Shown here piece by piece: positions 45,596 through 54,144 of a DNA stretch of 64,000 bases. Source of the DNA: Hyphomonas polymorpha PS728 (GTDB lineage Bacteria; Pseudomonadota; Alphaproteobacteria; Caulobacterales; Hyphomonadaceae); assembly GCF_000685315.1 (NCBI RefSeq), contig NZ_ARYM01000019.1, positions 1-64,000 of the forward strand. The letters are read 5' to 3'. The position numbers were made by a program, and so were the translations under genes. Below the pieces are notes generated by a model. The model saw nothing but the letters and a program-made list of their open reading frames with translations, had not been told where the DNA came from and ran no database searches. The first letter of the stretch is position 1. The number at the start of each line of letters is the position of its first letter.

Positions 45596-47557
45596 TCAGC
45601 GCCGACCGGGGTGGTTTGCCTCCAGGAAGTTCAGGGATTCGGAGAGGATTTCTTTCCGAGCTGTGGTGCTGCGCAGGTAGTGATCCTGTCCGTTCATCTC
45701 AATAAACGTTAGGCCGGAGCGCGTTCCCCACGCTTTGGCGAAATTTCTGGATTGCGAGACCTGCACGACCGAGTCGCTTTTCCCGTGAAAGATCATGACG
45801 GGAACGGAGTATTCGCTCGTCCGTGCTGCGGGGGTCACGCTCCTGCGCATCTCGGGAGCGGAAAACTTGTCGCCGCCAACATAGCGCGCCCAGTATTGAT
45901 AACCTGCCGCGTCCGTTTGGTAACTCGCCATATGGCCAAATATGTCGGTCACCGGCGAAACCGCGATGACGCAAGATACCTCCCCGGACGAATTCAGGCC
46001 GCTCATGAGGGCGGCGTAGCCACCATAGCTGGCGCCGACAACACATGCGCCCCCTTCTTTGGAGAGCCCTTCAGCTGCGGCCCAGCTGGCGGCGTCGATG
46101 ATATCATCAATCATCTTGCCGCCGAACTCTCCAAACCCGGCGTCCCGGAAGGCTGGTCCGTATCCTGAGGAGCCGCGGAAGTTTGGCTGGATGACCGCAT
46201 ATCCGGCCTTGGCGTATGCTTGTGGCCACCAGTCAAAAGTCGCATTGTCGCGCGATTCAGGGCCTCCATGCGGCATCACGATAACCGGGAAGGGGCCGTC
46301 CGATTTGCTCTTTCCTGGGGGCAGGGTCAGATATGCCGGTATTTCAAGGCCATCACGCGCCTTGTAGGCAAAGGGCGAGACGCTGCTGGCGGCGTCCTCG
46401 GGAAGGTGAGGCGCGATACTTCCCAGCGGGGAAATCTCGGAACTGTCGGCATCATAAAGAAAATACTCGATCGGCTTGCCCGCGCTCTCTGCCGAGATCG
46501 TCATCATCGAGCGGTCTCTCGACATCGAACGTATACGCACTTCTTTCTGGAAAATCTCTTCCAGTTCCGCCTGAAGGGAAATCAGGGTCGGGTCGGTATA
46601 CATATGACCCACCAGATCGTCTTCATAGGCAAAGCCGTAGATGGTGCCACGATCCTCGTCTCTCATGACGCCGAGATTGCCGATCTCCTCTCCATCGATC
46701 ACGATGGGCGCGATTTCCCCATCGCTTATGCGAATGGTGTGAAGGCCGTACAGATCGCCATGGTCTACCCGCACGATGACGCTTTTGCTGTCATCGGACA
46801 TGCCGATCACATCCATGGGCCAAACCGGCGCATTCCTGAGTTCAAAAAAGCGGCGGTTATCCTTCGCCGTTTCAAGAGCAAATTCCCCGCGTTGATCATT
46901 GTAGATGATATTCACGAGGGGATCGCAATTCTTGTCAACGAGAGTGCCCGCGATCGAGGCATTCCGGAATTTCAGCGCCTTGCCGCGCCCTGAGGCCAGG
47001 TCAACCTCATATTGCTGGCTGCGGATTCCGGATTTGACCGCGCGGATCCTGCTGCCGGTCTGGGCGTCCTCCGTAGGCCGGACAGTCAGTTGCATCAGGA
47101 TTTTGTCCGGCTTGGCAGAGCAGGTGGACACAACATTTGTCGTGTCCAGATAAAGCCCGACATTTGTCAGCAACATCGTCAGTTCGCCCGTCGTCACGTC
47201 GAAGGAAAGGGCTCTGCGGAACTCATACTCCTGAGGCCTTTCCAGCATTTTCAAGGACGTAAAAGTCGCTGAATTGCTGATGATGTGCTTGTCGCTGGCC
47301 CAATAGAAATTCAGGAGGCGCGTTTCCTCAGATCCTTGCAGCAGGCGTGGCTCTCCCGGCGACTGCATGTCGTACACACAGATGGAGGGCCAGCCCGTGG
47401 GGCTGCATCCCAATGCCACGTACCGGCCGGTGGGGGATATCTGCGCGTCCCAGACATTGTCGGCCTGGCCGTAAAGGCTGGGAATATCTGCAGAGGCCGT
47501 GCCGGCAGCCAGCCAGCAGGCAATTCCAGTCATCATCGCGAGGAAGTTCTGGCGCAT
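45596..47557 (-). CDS. Secreted S9-family prolyl-oligopeptidase-like peptidase
   Basis: The product has 653 residues from ATG 47557, with GAGGAG upstream. A signal peptide (MTGIACWLAAGTASA) precedes a beta-propeller part and a C-terminal alpha/beta hydrolase: GPFPVIVMPHGGPESRDNATFDWWPQAYAKAGYAVIQPNFRGSSGYG, then the nucleophile in VVGASYGGYAAL (about residue 520), and Asp/His in FHGKSDSVVQVSQS and GQDHYL. The family cleaves X-Pro or general peptide bonds. Its GC content is visibly lower than that of its neighbours. With the M3 peptidase it suggests peptide scavenging outside the cytosol. Confidence 0.9.
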   Translation of the reverse strand: MRQNFLAMMTGIACWLAAGTASADIPSLYGQADNVWDAQISPTGRYVALGCSPTGWPSICVYDMQSPGEPRLLQGSEETRLLNFYWASDKHIISNSATFTSLKMLERPQEYEFRRALSFDVTTGELTMLLTNVGLYLDTTNVVSTCSAKPDKILMQLTVRPTEDAQTGSRIRAVKSGIRSQQYEVDLASGRGKALKFRNASIAGTLVDKNCDPLVNIIYNDQRGEFALETAKDNRRFFELRNAPVWPMDVIGMSDDSKSVIVRVDHGDLYGLHTIRISDGEIAPIVIDGEEIGNLGVMRDEDRGTIYGFAYEDDLVGHMYTDPTLISLQAELEEIFQKEVRIRSMSRDRSMMTISAESAGKPIEYFLYDADSSEISPLGSIAPHLPEDAASSVSPFAYKARDGLEIPAYLTLPPGKSKSDGPFPVIVMPHGGPESRDNATFDWWPQAYAKAGYAVIQPNFRGSSGYGPAFRDAGFGEFGGKMIDDIIDAASWAAAEGLSKEGGACVVGASYGGYAALMSGLNSSGEVSCVIAVSPVTDIFGHMASYQTDAAGYQYWARYVGGDKFSAPEMRRSVTPAARTSEYSVPVMIFHGKSDSVVQVSQSRNFAKAWGTRSGLTFIEMNGQDHYLRSTTARKEILSESLNFLEANHPGRR

Positions 47558-47715
47558 GGATCGTTCTCCTCTCGGCGGCGGAAAGTTTCGTTTCTTGAGA
47601 ATCAATGGCAATCCTGCGGCGAAAAGACAACCCGCTCATCGCGGCCGGGGCCACCGGCGCCGCCTTGCAAGCGGCCGGGATTTGACGCCGCGCCTTGCCC
47701 GTACTAAATCCCATT

Positions 47716-47768
47716 CCGTGGTGATTTGGCCGGCCGGCTTGCAGCCACGTTAAACAACTCGCTAAAGG
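47716..47768 (+). promoter_or_regulatory. SAM-II riboswitch upstream of metA
   Basis: CCGTGGTGATTTGGCCGG, then CCGGCTTGCAGCCACG, then TTAAACAACTCGCTAAA form the conserved SAM-II pseudoknot: CGTGG pairs with CCACG around GGCTTGCAGCC, and the GCTAAA 3' strand completes the H-type pseudoknot. SAM-II riboswitches are known upstream of metA and related genes in alphaproteobacteria, where they turn off expression when S-adenosylmethionine is abundant. The metA ATG lies about 100 bases after the motif. Confidence 0.95.
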
Positions 47769-47866
47769 GCCGAGATGCAGGGAAACCGGGGTTCCGGGCC
47801 TGCCTTTCTCCCAGATTGCGGCGCTGTTTATTGGACCTGAAGCGGGCCGAAGAGGACGTTTGAGCC

Positions 47867-48784
47867 ATGCCGATCCGGATTCCCGATACGCTGCCTGCGC
47901 GTGAAACCCTTCTCAAAGAGGGCGTGGCGGTGATGCGCGAGACCGATGCCATCCGGCAGGACATCCGCCCGCTGCAGATCGGCCTTCTGAACCTGATGCC
48001 CAACAAGATCCGCACCGAGACGCAGATTGCGCGCCTGATCGGCGCCTCGCCGCTGCAGGTGGAGCTGACGCTGGTGCGCGTGGGCGGGCATACACCCAAG
48101 AATACGTCGCAGGAGCACCTGATCAGTTTTTACCAGACCTGGGAAGAAATCCGGGAGCGGAAGTTTGACGGCTTCATCGTGACTGGCGCGCCGGTGGAAA
48201 CGCTGCCGTTTGAAGAGGTCAATTACTGGGATGAGCTGACCCAGATTTTCGACTGGACCGAGCGCAATGTGCATTCCCCGCTCTATATCTGCTGGGGCGC
48301 GATGGCGGCGGCCTATCATTTCCACGGCCTGCCGAAACACCTGCTGGAGGCTAAAGCCTTCGGCGTATTCCGCCACCGCAATCTTGATCCGGCCTCGCCC
48401 TATCTTTCGGGCTTTTCGGATGATTTCTCCATTCCCGTTTCGCGCTGGACCGAAGTGCGCCGCAATGAGGTTCTGGAGCGGCCTGAGCTCCGCCTGCTGA
48501 TCGACAGCGATGACACCGGACCTTGCCTGCTGGAAGACCGCGCGCGGCGCAGCCTCTACATGTTCAATCACGTGGAATATGATTCCTTCTCCCTGAAGGA
48601 AGAGTTCGAGCGGGACCGGGAAGCGGGCAAGCAGATCCAGGTGCCCTATGGCTACTTCCCCGGCGATGATCCCACCCGCCAGCCGCTCAACCGGTGGCGC
48701 AGCCATGCCCATCTGCTGTTCGGCAACTGGATCAACCAGACCTACCAGTCCACGCCGTTCAGCCTTGACGAAATCGGCGGTTAG
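47867..48784 (+). CDS. metA: MetA homoserine acyltransferase (acetyl-type signature)
   Basis: MetA O-acylates homoserine in methionine synthesis. The 305-residue protein has [61 protein letters not shown], which contains the catalytic Cys (about residue 142), and the VEYDSF and [13 protein letters not shown] motifs near the end. Residue 111 is Glu in TGAPVETLP; Glu at this position is reported to select acetyl-CoA, and Gly selects succinyl-CoA in E. coli. The product is therefore likely O-acetylhomoserine. It is under the SAM-II riboswitch and is followed 14 bases later by an acyl-CoA dehydrogenase gene. Confidence 0.97.
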   Translation: MPIRIPDTLPARETLLKEGVAVMRETDAIRQDIRPLQIGLLNLMPNKIRTETQIARLIGASPLQVELTLVRVGGHTPKNTSQEHLISFYQTWEEIRERKFDGFIVTGAPVETLPFEEVNYWDELTQIFDWTERNVHSPLYICWGAMAAAYHFHGLPKHLLEAKAFGVFRHRNLDPASPYLSGFSDDFSIPVSRWTEVRRNEVLERPELRLLIDSDDTGPCLLEDRARRSLYMFNHVEYDSFSLKEEFERDREAGKQIQVPYGYFPGDDPTRQPLNRWRSHAHLLFGNWINQTYQSTPFSLDEIGG

Positions 48785-48798
48785 CGGAGAAGTGCGGC

Positions 48799-49959
48799 AT
48801 GACCTATTTTGCCGCAGAACCTGACCATGTGACCGAAATCCGCCGCCAGCTTTCGCGATGGGTGGCCGAAAGGATGCCGCGCGAGAAGCGCCGGCAATGG
48901 GACCGGGAAGCCACCTGGGACCGGGCCCTCTTCCGTGAAATCGCGGAGATGGGCCTGATCGGCCTCACCATTCCGGAGGAATATGGCGGGCAGGGGGAGG
49001 ACATTTACGCCGCCGCCGCCGTGATTGAGGAACTCTGCCAGGGCGGGCCCAGCATGGCCGGGCCCTATATTCACGCGGCCTTCTATGGCGGGCTCAATAT
49101 TTCCGAGAACGGATCGAAAGCCCAGAAGGAAGAGCTGCTGCCCAAGCTGGCGCGCGGAGAGATATTCCTTGCCTATGGCCTGTCGGAGCCGAATGTCGGC
49201 GGTGACCTTCCAAGTGTCGAGACGCGGGTGGAGCGCCAGGGAGACGAGATCGTCATCAAGGGCGCCAAGCGCTGGTGCACGGGGGCGGACTGGGCGGATT
49301 ATACCTACTGCCTCTGCCGCTCGGGTGAGCCGGGCGCCCGGCATGGCAATCTCACTTTCGTCCTTGTGCCAACAAAGGCCAAGGGCGTCAGCATGGCGCC
49401 GATTGAGCATGCAAACCTGCGCTACACCCATTCGATGGATGTGTTCCTGGATGATGTGCGTCTGCCCGAAAGCGCCATCGTTGGCGGCCCGGAAAAATGG
49501 AACCGGGGCTGGGACGCGCTCGCCGGCCGGGCACTGGACGTGGAGAAGATCGAGATTACGGCGGTTGCCTTCGGCCTTGCCCGCGCGGCGCTGGAAGAAG
49601 CCTGGCGCTATGCCGGGGAGCGCGAACAGTTTGGCAAACGCATCGGCCAGCATCAGGCGATTGCCCACAAGCTCGTCACCGCCCGGACGAAACTCGCCGC
49701 CTGCCGCCACATGCTTTATCACGCGGCGTGGCTGGCGGGCACGGGCCAGCCCTGCTCGGCAGAGACGGCGATGGCCAAGCTTTATGTGGCCGATGCCGGC
49801 GTGGAGATCGGTCTCGCCTGCCAGCAGGTGATTGGGGCCTATGGCCTGTCAGACGCCTATGACATCGAGCGCAACCTGCGCGACCTTCTGGGCATGCCGA
49901 TCGTGGGCGGATCATCCGATATGCAGAAGAACAACCTTGCGCGCATGTGGCGGCTTTGA
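48799..49959 (+). CDS. Acyl-CoA dehydrogenase
   Basis: The product has 386 residues. The N-terminal helical domain, EMGLIGLTIPEEYGGQGEDIYAAAAVIEEL, the middle beta-domain LAYGLSEPNVGGDLPSVETRVERQGDEIVIKGAKRWCTGADWADY, and the C-terminal GEREQFGKRIGQHQAIAHKLV...QVIGAYGLSDAYDIERNLRDLLGMPIVGGSSDMQKNNLARMW are standard ACAD motifs, with FAD. The substrate cannot be read. The start follows metA after 14 bases, and the stop overlaps the acyltransferase start by one base, so it may be in the same transcript as metA and the SAM-II switch. Confidence 0.93.
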   Translation: MTYFAAEPDHVTEIRRQLSRWVAERMPREKRRQWDREATWDRALFREIAEMGLIGLTIPEEYGGQGEDIYAAAAVIEELCQGGPSMAGPYIHAAFYGGLNISENGSKAQKEELLPKLARGEIFLAYGLSEPNVGGDLPSVETRVERQGDEIVIKGAKRWCTGADWADYTYCLCRSGEPGARHGNLTFVLVPTKAKGVSMAPIEHANLRYTHSMDVFLDDVRLPESAIVGGPEKWNRGWDALAGRALDVEKIEITAVAFGLARAALEEAWRYAGEREQFGKRIGQHQAIAHKLVTARTKLAACRHMLYHAAWLAGTGQPCSAETAMAKLYVADAGVEIGLACQQVIGAYGLSDAYDIERNLRDLLGMPIVGGSSDMQKNNLARMWRL

Positions 49960-50858
49960 TGGACACTGCTGCAGCGCCGGAACTCTCCTATGCGGCGTAT
50001 TTCAACGACCCGCTGAAGCGGGCGCTGGTGCGCGCCGTGGAGCGGGCGACGGGGCAGCCAAAGCTGGCGCGCCTCTATGAGCGCTACCGCGCCGGTGAAC
50101 TGGGCGAGACCGGCTTCTTCGATGCCGCCATCCGCCTGCTGGATCTGACAATAAGGTTCGATGAGGTCCGCCTCGCCGCCCTGCCGGCCGAGGGGCCGCT
50201 GGTGATCGTGGCCAACCATCCCTTCGGCGTGCTGGATGGGCTGGTGATCAGCTGGCTGGTAGGCCGGCGGCGGCAGGATTTCCGGGTGCTGACCAATTCA
50301 GTGCTTGATGCCGTGCCCGAGGCCAAGCCGTATCTGCTGCCGGTAGACTTTGCCGGAACGCGCGAGGCGGTGGCCGCCAACATCGCCATGCGGCGGGCGG
50401 CGCTCGCGCATGTAAAGGGCGGGGGCTGCGTGATTGTGTTCCCGGCGGGCGGGGTCTCCACCACGCCCGGCCCGTTTGACCCGCTCGCGGTGGATGATGA
50501 CTGGAAGCCGTTTACCGCCAAGCTGATCACCCATGGCCGGGCCGCCGTGACGCCGGTTTTCTTCGAGGGGCAGAATTCGCGCCTCTTCCAGATCGCCTCG
50601 CATCTGTCGCTGGAATTGCGCCTGGCCCTCGTTTTCCGGGAGGTCCGCCGGCGGATGGGCAAGACGCTGACGGTGGGGATCGGTGAAACATTGAGCCCCG
50701 CAATGTTGGAGGCGGCCGGAAAAAGGCGCAATCTGATGGCGTTCCTGCGCGAGCGAACCTATGGGCTTGCGCCGGAGGGCCGCGCTTTGCGATACCATGC
50801 GGCAACGGCCCGTTTCATGGCGAAGAAGCCGCGCGTGTTCCGCGGACCGGAGGGGTAG
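49959..50858 (+). CDS. Lysophospholipid acyltransferase-like protein
   Basis: The product has 299 residues from ATG 49959, which shares one base with the acyl-CoA dehydrogenase stop. VIVANHPFGVLDGLVISWLVG (about residues 83-103) is the HxxxxxD form of the PlsC-type catalytic motif, with GGGCVIVFPAGGVSTT as the second conserved block. This subtype is found in the COG0204 hemolysin-like acyltransferase branch. It would acylate a lipid or amine. The GTG four codons earlier is an alternative start. DUF3667 begins 2 bases after its stop. Confidence 0.82.
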   Translation: MDTAAAPELSYAAYFNDPLKRALVRAVERATGQPKLARLYERYRAGELGETGFFDAAIRLLDLTIRFDEVRLAALPAEGPLVIVANHPFGVLDGLVISWLVGRRRQDFRVLTNSVLDAVPEAKPYLLPVDFAGTREAVAANIAMRRAALAHVKGGGCVIVFPAGGVSTTPGPFDPLAVDDDWKPFTAKLITHGRAAVTPVFFEGQNSRLFQIASHLSLELRLALVFREVRRRMGKTLTVGIGETLSPAMLEAAGKRRNLMAFLRERTYGLAPEGRALRYHAATARFMAKKPRVFRGPEG

Positions 50859-50860
50859 AG

Positions 50861-51970
50861 ATGAGCGATAGCTTTGGCGAAGCCGCCGATACAGCCATGG
50901 AACATGCCGGCGCGGATGCGGCCGCCGGTCTTGGCGGGGCCAGGGGGAAGCCCGCCGGAACCCATTGCCTGAACTGCGGCGCCCCGCTGACCGGGGATTT
51001 CTGCCATCAGTGCGGCCAGAGCGCGCAGAGCCTGCGCCAGCCTTTCTGGGCACTGCTGGCGGAGAGCGTCGAGACATTGTTCTCACTCGACAGCCGCGCG
51101 GCGCGCACCCTGCCGGGATTGCTGTTGCAACCTGGCAAGGTCACCCGCGCCTATCTGGATGGCCAGCGCGCCCGCTTCATTCCGCCTTTCCGGCTCTATG
51201 TGCTCGCTTCGCTCGTCTTCTTCGTGTTGCTGCCGCTGGTGACGGGGCAGGGCCTGTCGCTCGTGCCGGGCGGCAACCAGAATTTCGACGAAGCCCGCAC
51301 CCAGATCGAAAGTGCCTATGCCGCCGGGGAGATGACCGAGGAGGAATATCAGGCCGCGCTGCAGGGTATCTCCGAAGCCGAGAACATTTGGAGCAGCGGG
51401 CCGAGCATTTTTATCCCGGATCCTCCAGCGGTCCCCGGCGCGGAAGAGGCGGCGCCCGCCGAGTCCCCGGAAGACCCTGAATGGGCCGGTTTCATGCCCA
51501 AGGACGCGCTGGAAGCTGTCCGGAATGCCGGGGCCAGCGGGGACGAGGAAGCAGCCCGCTTTGCCGAAGTGATGGATAATCCCGGCCGGCTGGAAGAACA
51601 GACGCGGGAATGGATTCCGCGCCTGATGTTCGTGATGCTGCCGGTCTATGCCCTGTTACTGGCGCTGGTCTATCTCTGGCGCCGGCAGTTCCTGTTCTTC
51701 GATCACCTCATCGTGTCGCTGCATTTCCATTCGGCGCTTTTCCTCGCCATGGCGCTCGGTATGCTGGCCGGCTATCTGGTCGGCCCGGGCTGGGTGACGC
51801 TCGCTCTCCTCGTCTATTCCAACTGGTATCTCTACCGGTTGAACCGCGTGGTTTATGGGCGTGGGCGGTTCACCTCAGTGCTCCGCGTGCTGACGCTCGA
51901 CAGCATCTATTTCTTCATTCTGATGTCGACGCTGCTGGTCGCGGTAATCCTGGGCGCGCTGTCCATATGA
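50861..51970 (+). CDS. DUF3667 zinc-ribbon membrane protein
   Basis: The product has 369 residues. CLNCGAPLTGDFCHQCGQ (about residues 35-53) forms a zinc-ribbon type C-x2-C...C-x2-C, then SLRQPFWALLAESVETLFSLDSRAARTLPGLLLQPGKVTRAYLDGQRARFIPPFRLYVLASLVFFVLLPLV, the DUF3667 core with the LL..PG...R.YL.G.R..Y..P...YL pattern. Several membrane segments follow a long acidic loop. No function is known. It overlaps the YjbR gene by 4 bases (51967-51970). Confidence 0.88.
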   Translation: MSDSFGEAADTAMEHAGADAAAGLGGARGKPAGTHCLNCGAPLTGDFCHQCGQSAQSLRQPFWALLAESVETLFSLDSRAARTLPGLLLQPGKVTRAYLDGQRARFIPPFRLYVLASLVFFVLLPLVTGQGLSLVPGGNQNFDEARTQIESAYAAGEMTEEEYQAALQGISEAENIWSSGPSIFIPDPPAVPGAEEAAPAESPEDPEWAGFMPKDALEAVRNAGASGDEEAARFAEVMDNPGRLEEQTREWIPRLMFVMLPVYALLLALVYLWRRQFLFFDHLIVSLHFHSALFLAMALGMLAGYLVGPGWVTLALLVYSNWYLYRLNRVVYGRGRFTSVLRVLTLDSIYFFILMSTLLVAVILGALSI

Positions 51971-52317
51971 TCAAGCCGGAGAAGCTCCGGGCGGAGGCGC
52001 TGAAGCTTCCCCATGCCCTTGAGCGCCCGCATTTTGACTGGGCGAGTTTCCGGGTGGACGCCCAGAAGGGCAAGATATTCGCCACCCTGCCGCCCCATCA
52101 TGAGTTTTCCAATGTGTTCCTGACGCCGGACGAGCAGAGGATGCTATGCGCGGCAGAGCCGCGCATCTTTTTCCCGGTGCCCAACAAATGGGGGGAGAAG
52201 GGGGCAACGTCCATCCGCCTGGCCGCGTGCGATCTTGCCACCCTGCGCTCGGCCCTCGTCATGTCCTGGCGCCATGCTGCGCCGGTACAGCTGCACGCGC
52301 TGCTCCCCGGAAAATGA
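51967..52317 (+). CDS. MmcQ/YjbR-family protein
   Basis: The product has 116 residues: EALKLPHALERPHFDWASFRVDAQKGKIFATLPPHHEFSNVFLTPDEQRML, with the HFDWASFRV motif and a final SWRHAAP. Proteins of the MmcQ/YjbR group are small double-wing DNA-binding-like folds of unknown role. Its ATG overlaps the DUF3667 stop, so it is the last gene of the metA-to-YjbR run. The open frame to 51610 is a shadow of the DUF3667 gene. Confidence 0.85.
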   Translation: MIKPEKLRAEALKLPHALERPHFDWASFRVDAQKGKIFATLPPHHEFSNVFLTPDEQRMLCAAEPRIFFPVPNKWGEKGATSIRLAACDLATLRSALVMSWRHAAPVQLHALLPGK

Positions 52318-52404
52318 GACCGCCCAAAGAGGCAGGCTTGCCAACACTGGCCGGTTTGGCCGATGGTTCGGGAAAAAGAAGATATAATCCAGGGGAGAGA
52401 CGCC

Positions 52405-54141
52405 ATGCCATCCAGAGCAGGCTTCAGGATTTTGTGCAGCGCTGTGGCGGGGCTCTTTCTGGCTGCCTGCGCCGCGCCGCAGAACATGGCGCAGCAGCAG
52501 GTGAGCGCCGAGAGCGCGGTGATCTTCGTCAATGCGCAGATCATAACGGTGGACGATGCCTTCCCTCAGGCCGAGGCGGTGGCGGTGCGCGACGGCCGTA
52601 TCCTGGCTGTAGGGACACGCGAAGAGGTCAACCGGGCAGCCGGCACCGGCGCCAGCCTGCGCGATCTCGGCGGGGCAGCCCTCGCGCCCGGTTTCATCGA
52701 TACGCATGGGCATTTTGCCATGCTGGCGCAGACCGCCGGGATGGCAAATGTGCAGCCTCCGCCCGCCGGGCCTGTCCGCTCAATCCCCGAACTGCAGGCG
52801 CAGCTGGAAGCCTGGGCGCTGGCCCATCCAGATTCCCCCTGGATCCTGGGTTGGGGCTATGACGACAGCCTGCTCGCCGAGCAGCGCCACCCGGCGCGGG
52901 AAGATCTGGATGCCGTCTCCACGGAAAAACCAGTCTTCCTGATGCATACATCGGCGCACCTGGCCGCGTGCAATTCGCTTTGCCTGGACGCCGTCGGCAT
53001 CTCCCCCGAAACGCCCGATCCGGAGGGCGGTATTATCCGTCGGCAGAGCGATGGGCGCACGCCAAACGGTGTTCTGGAAGAAACCGCGCTTTATCTCGCC
53101 TACGCGCATCTGCCCCAGCCCGTCGAAAGCCAGCGCCTGGCCGGGCTCAGCGCCGTTCAGGAACTCTATGCCAGCTATGGCATCACCACGGCGCAGGAAG
53201 GCGCGGCGCAGGGCCAGAATATTGCCGACCTGCAGAAGGTGGCCGCGCGCGGAGACCTGTATCTCGATGTTGTCGCCTATCAGCTTTTCCAGAAGGACGG
53301 CGTGATCCCTGAGGATTTTGCTGTCTCAAAGACTTATGACAGCCGCTTCCGGATCAGCGGTATCAAGCTATTGCTGGATGGCTCGCTGCAGGGGCGGACG
53401 GGCTGGCTGACGCAGCCTTATGCCACGCCGGGGCCCGGACAGCCGGCGGAATATTCCGGCTACAGAATTCATAGTGACGAGAGCGTGGCCAATCTGTTCG
53501 AGCAGGCTTATGCGCGCGATATCCAGATCATCGCCCATGCCAATGGCGACCGGGCGATTGACCAGTATCTGGACATGATGACGCCGGTGATGGCTGCCCA
53601 TCCGGGGCAGGACCAGCGCCCGGTGGTGATCCACGCCCAGGCTGCCCGGCAGGACCAGCTGGAAGAGATGGCGGCCGCCGGCATACTGCCTTCCTTTTTT
53701 GCGGCGCACCCCTTCTATTGGGGCGACTGGCACCGGGATGCTATACTGGGGCCCGAGCGCGCTGCCTTCATCAGCCCGCTTGCCGCCGCCAAGGCACTTG
53801 GAATTCCGTATACGGTTCACAATGATCCCCCGGTGGTGCCGCCAGACGTGATCCGGCTGCTGTGGGTGTCGGTAAACCGGGAAACGCGGTCAGGTCAGGT
53901 GCTCGGGGAAGACCAGCGGGCGAGCCCCATGGACGCTCTGCGCGCGGTCACGCTGAACGCGGCCCGTCAGTATTTTGAGGAAGCCGAGAAAGGCTCGATC
54001 ACGCCCGGCAAGAAGGCTGATTTCGTGATCCTCTCAGATAATCCGCTGACGATGGATCCGGCGGACCTGCAATCCATCCGCGTCCTTGAAACGATCAAGG
54101 AAGGCGTCACCATCTATACCGCTGCCCGCCAGGAGAATTGA
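52405..54141 (+). CDS. YtcJ-like amidohydrolase lipoprotein
   Basis: The product has 578 residues from ATG 52405, after GGGGAGAG. A lipobox (FLAACAAP) predicts a lipid-anchored envelope enzyme. The amidohydrolase core has APGFIDTHGHFAML (about residues 97-110), YGITTAQEGAAQGQN, IAHANGDRAID, VVIHAQAARQDQLEEMAAAGILPSFFAAHPFYWGDWH and NAARQYFEEAEKGSITPGKKADFVILSDNP at the end. This is the YtcJ/DUF group of metal-dependent amidohydrolases that act on unknown substrates. An acyl-CoA dehydrogenase-like gene starts 3 bases after its stop. Confidence 0.88.
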   Translation: MPSRAGFRILCSAVAGLFLAACAAPQNMAQQQVSAESAVIFVNAQIITVDDAFPQAEAVAVRDGRILAVGTREEVNRAAGTGASLRDLGGAALAPGFIDTHGHFAMLAQTAGMANVQPPPAGPVRSIPELQAQLEAWALAHPDSPWILGWGYDDSLLAEQRHPAREDLDAVSTEKPVFLMHTSAHLAACNSLCLDAVGISPETPDPEGGIIRRQSDGRTPNGVLEETALYLAYAHLPQPVESQRLAGLSAVQELYASYGITTAQEGAAQGQNIADLQKVAARGDLYLDVVAYQLFQKDGVIPEDFAVSKTYDSRFRISGIKLLLDGSLQGRTGWLTQPYATPGPGQPAEYSGYRIHSDESVANLFEQAYARDIQIIAHANGDRAIDQYLDMMTPVMAAHPGQDQRPVVIHAQAARQDQLEEMAAAGILPSFFAAHPFYWGDWHRDAILGPERAAFISPLAAAKALGIPYTVHNDPPVVPPDVIRLLWVSVNRETRSGQVLGEDQRASPMDALRAVTLNAARQYFEEAEKGSITPGKKADFVILSDNPLTMDPADLQSIRVLETIKEGVTIYTAARQEN

Positions 54142-54144
54142 TCC

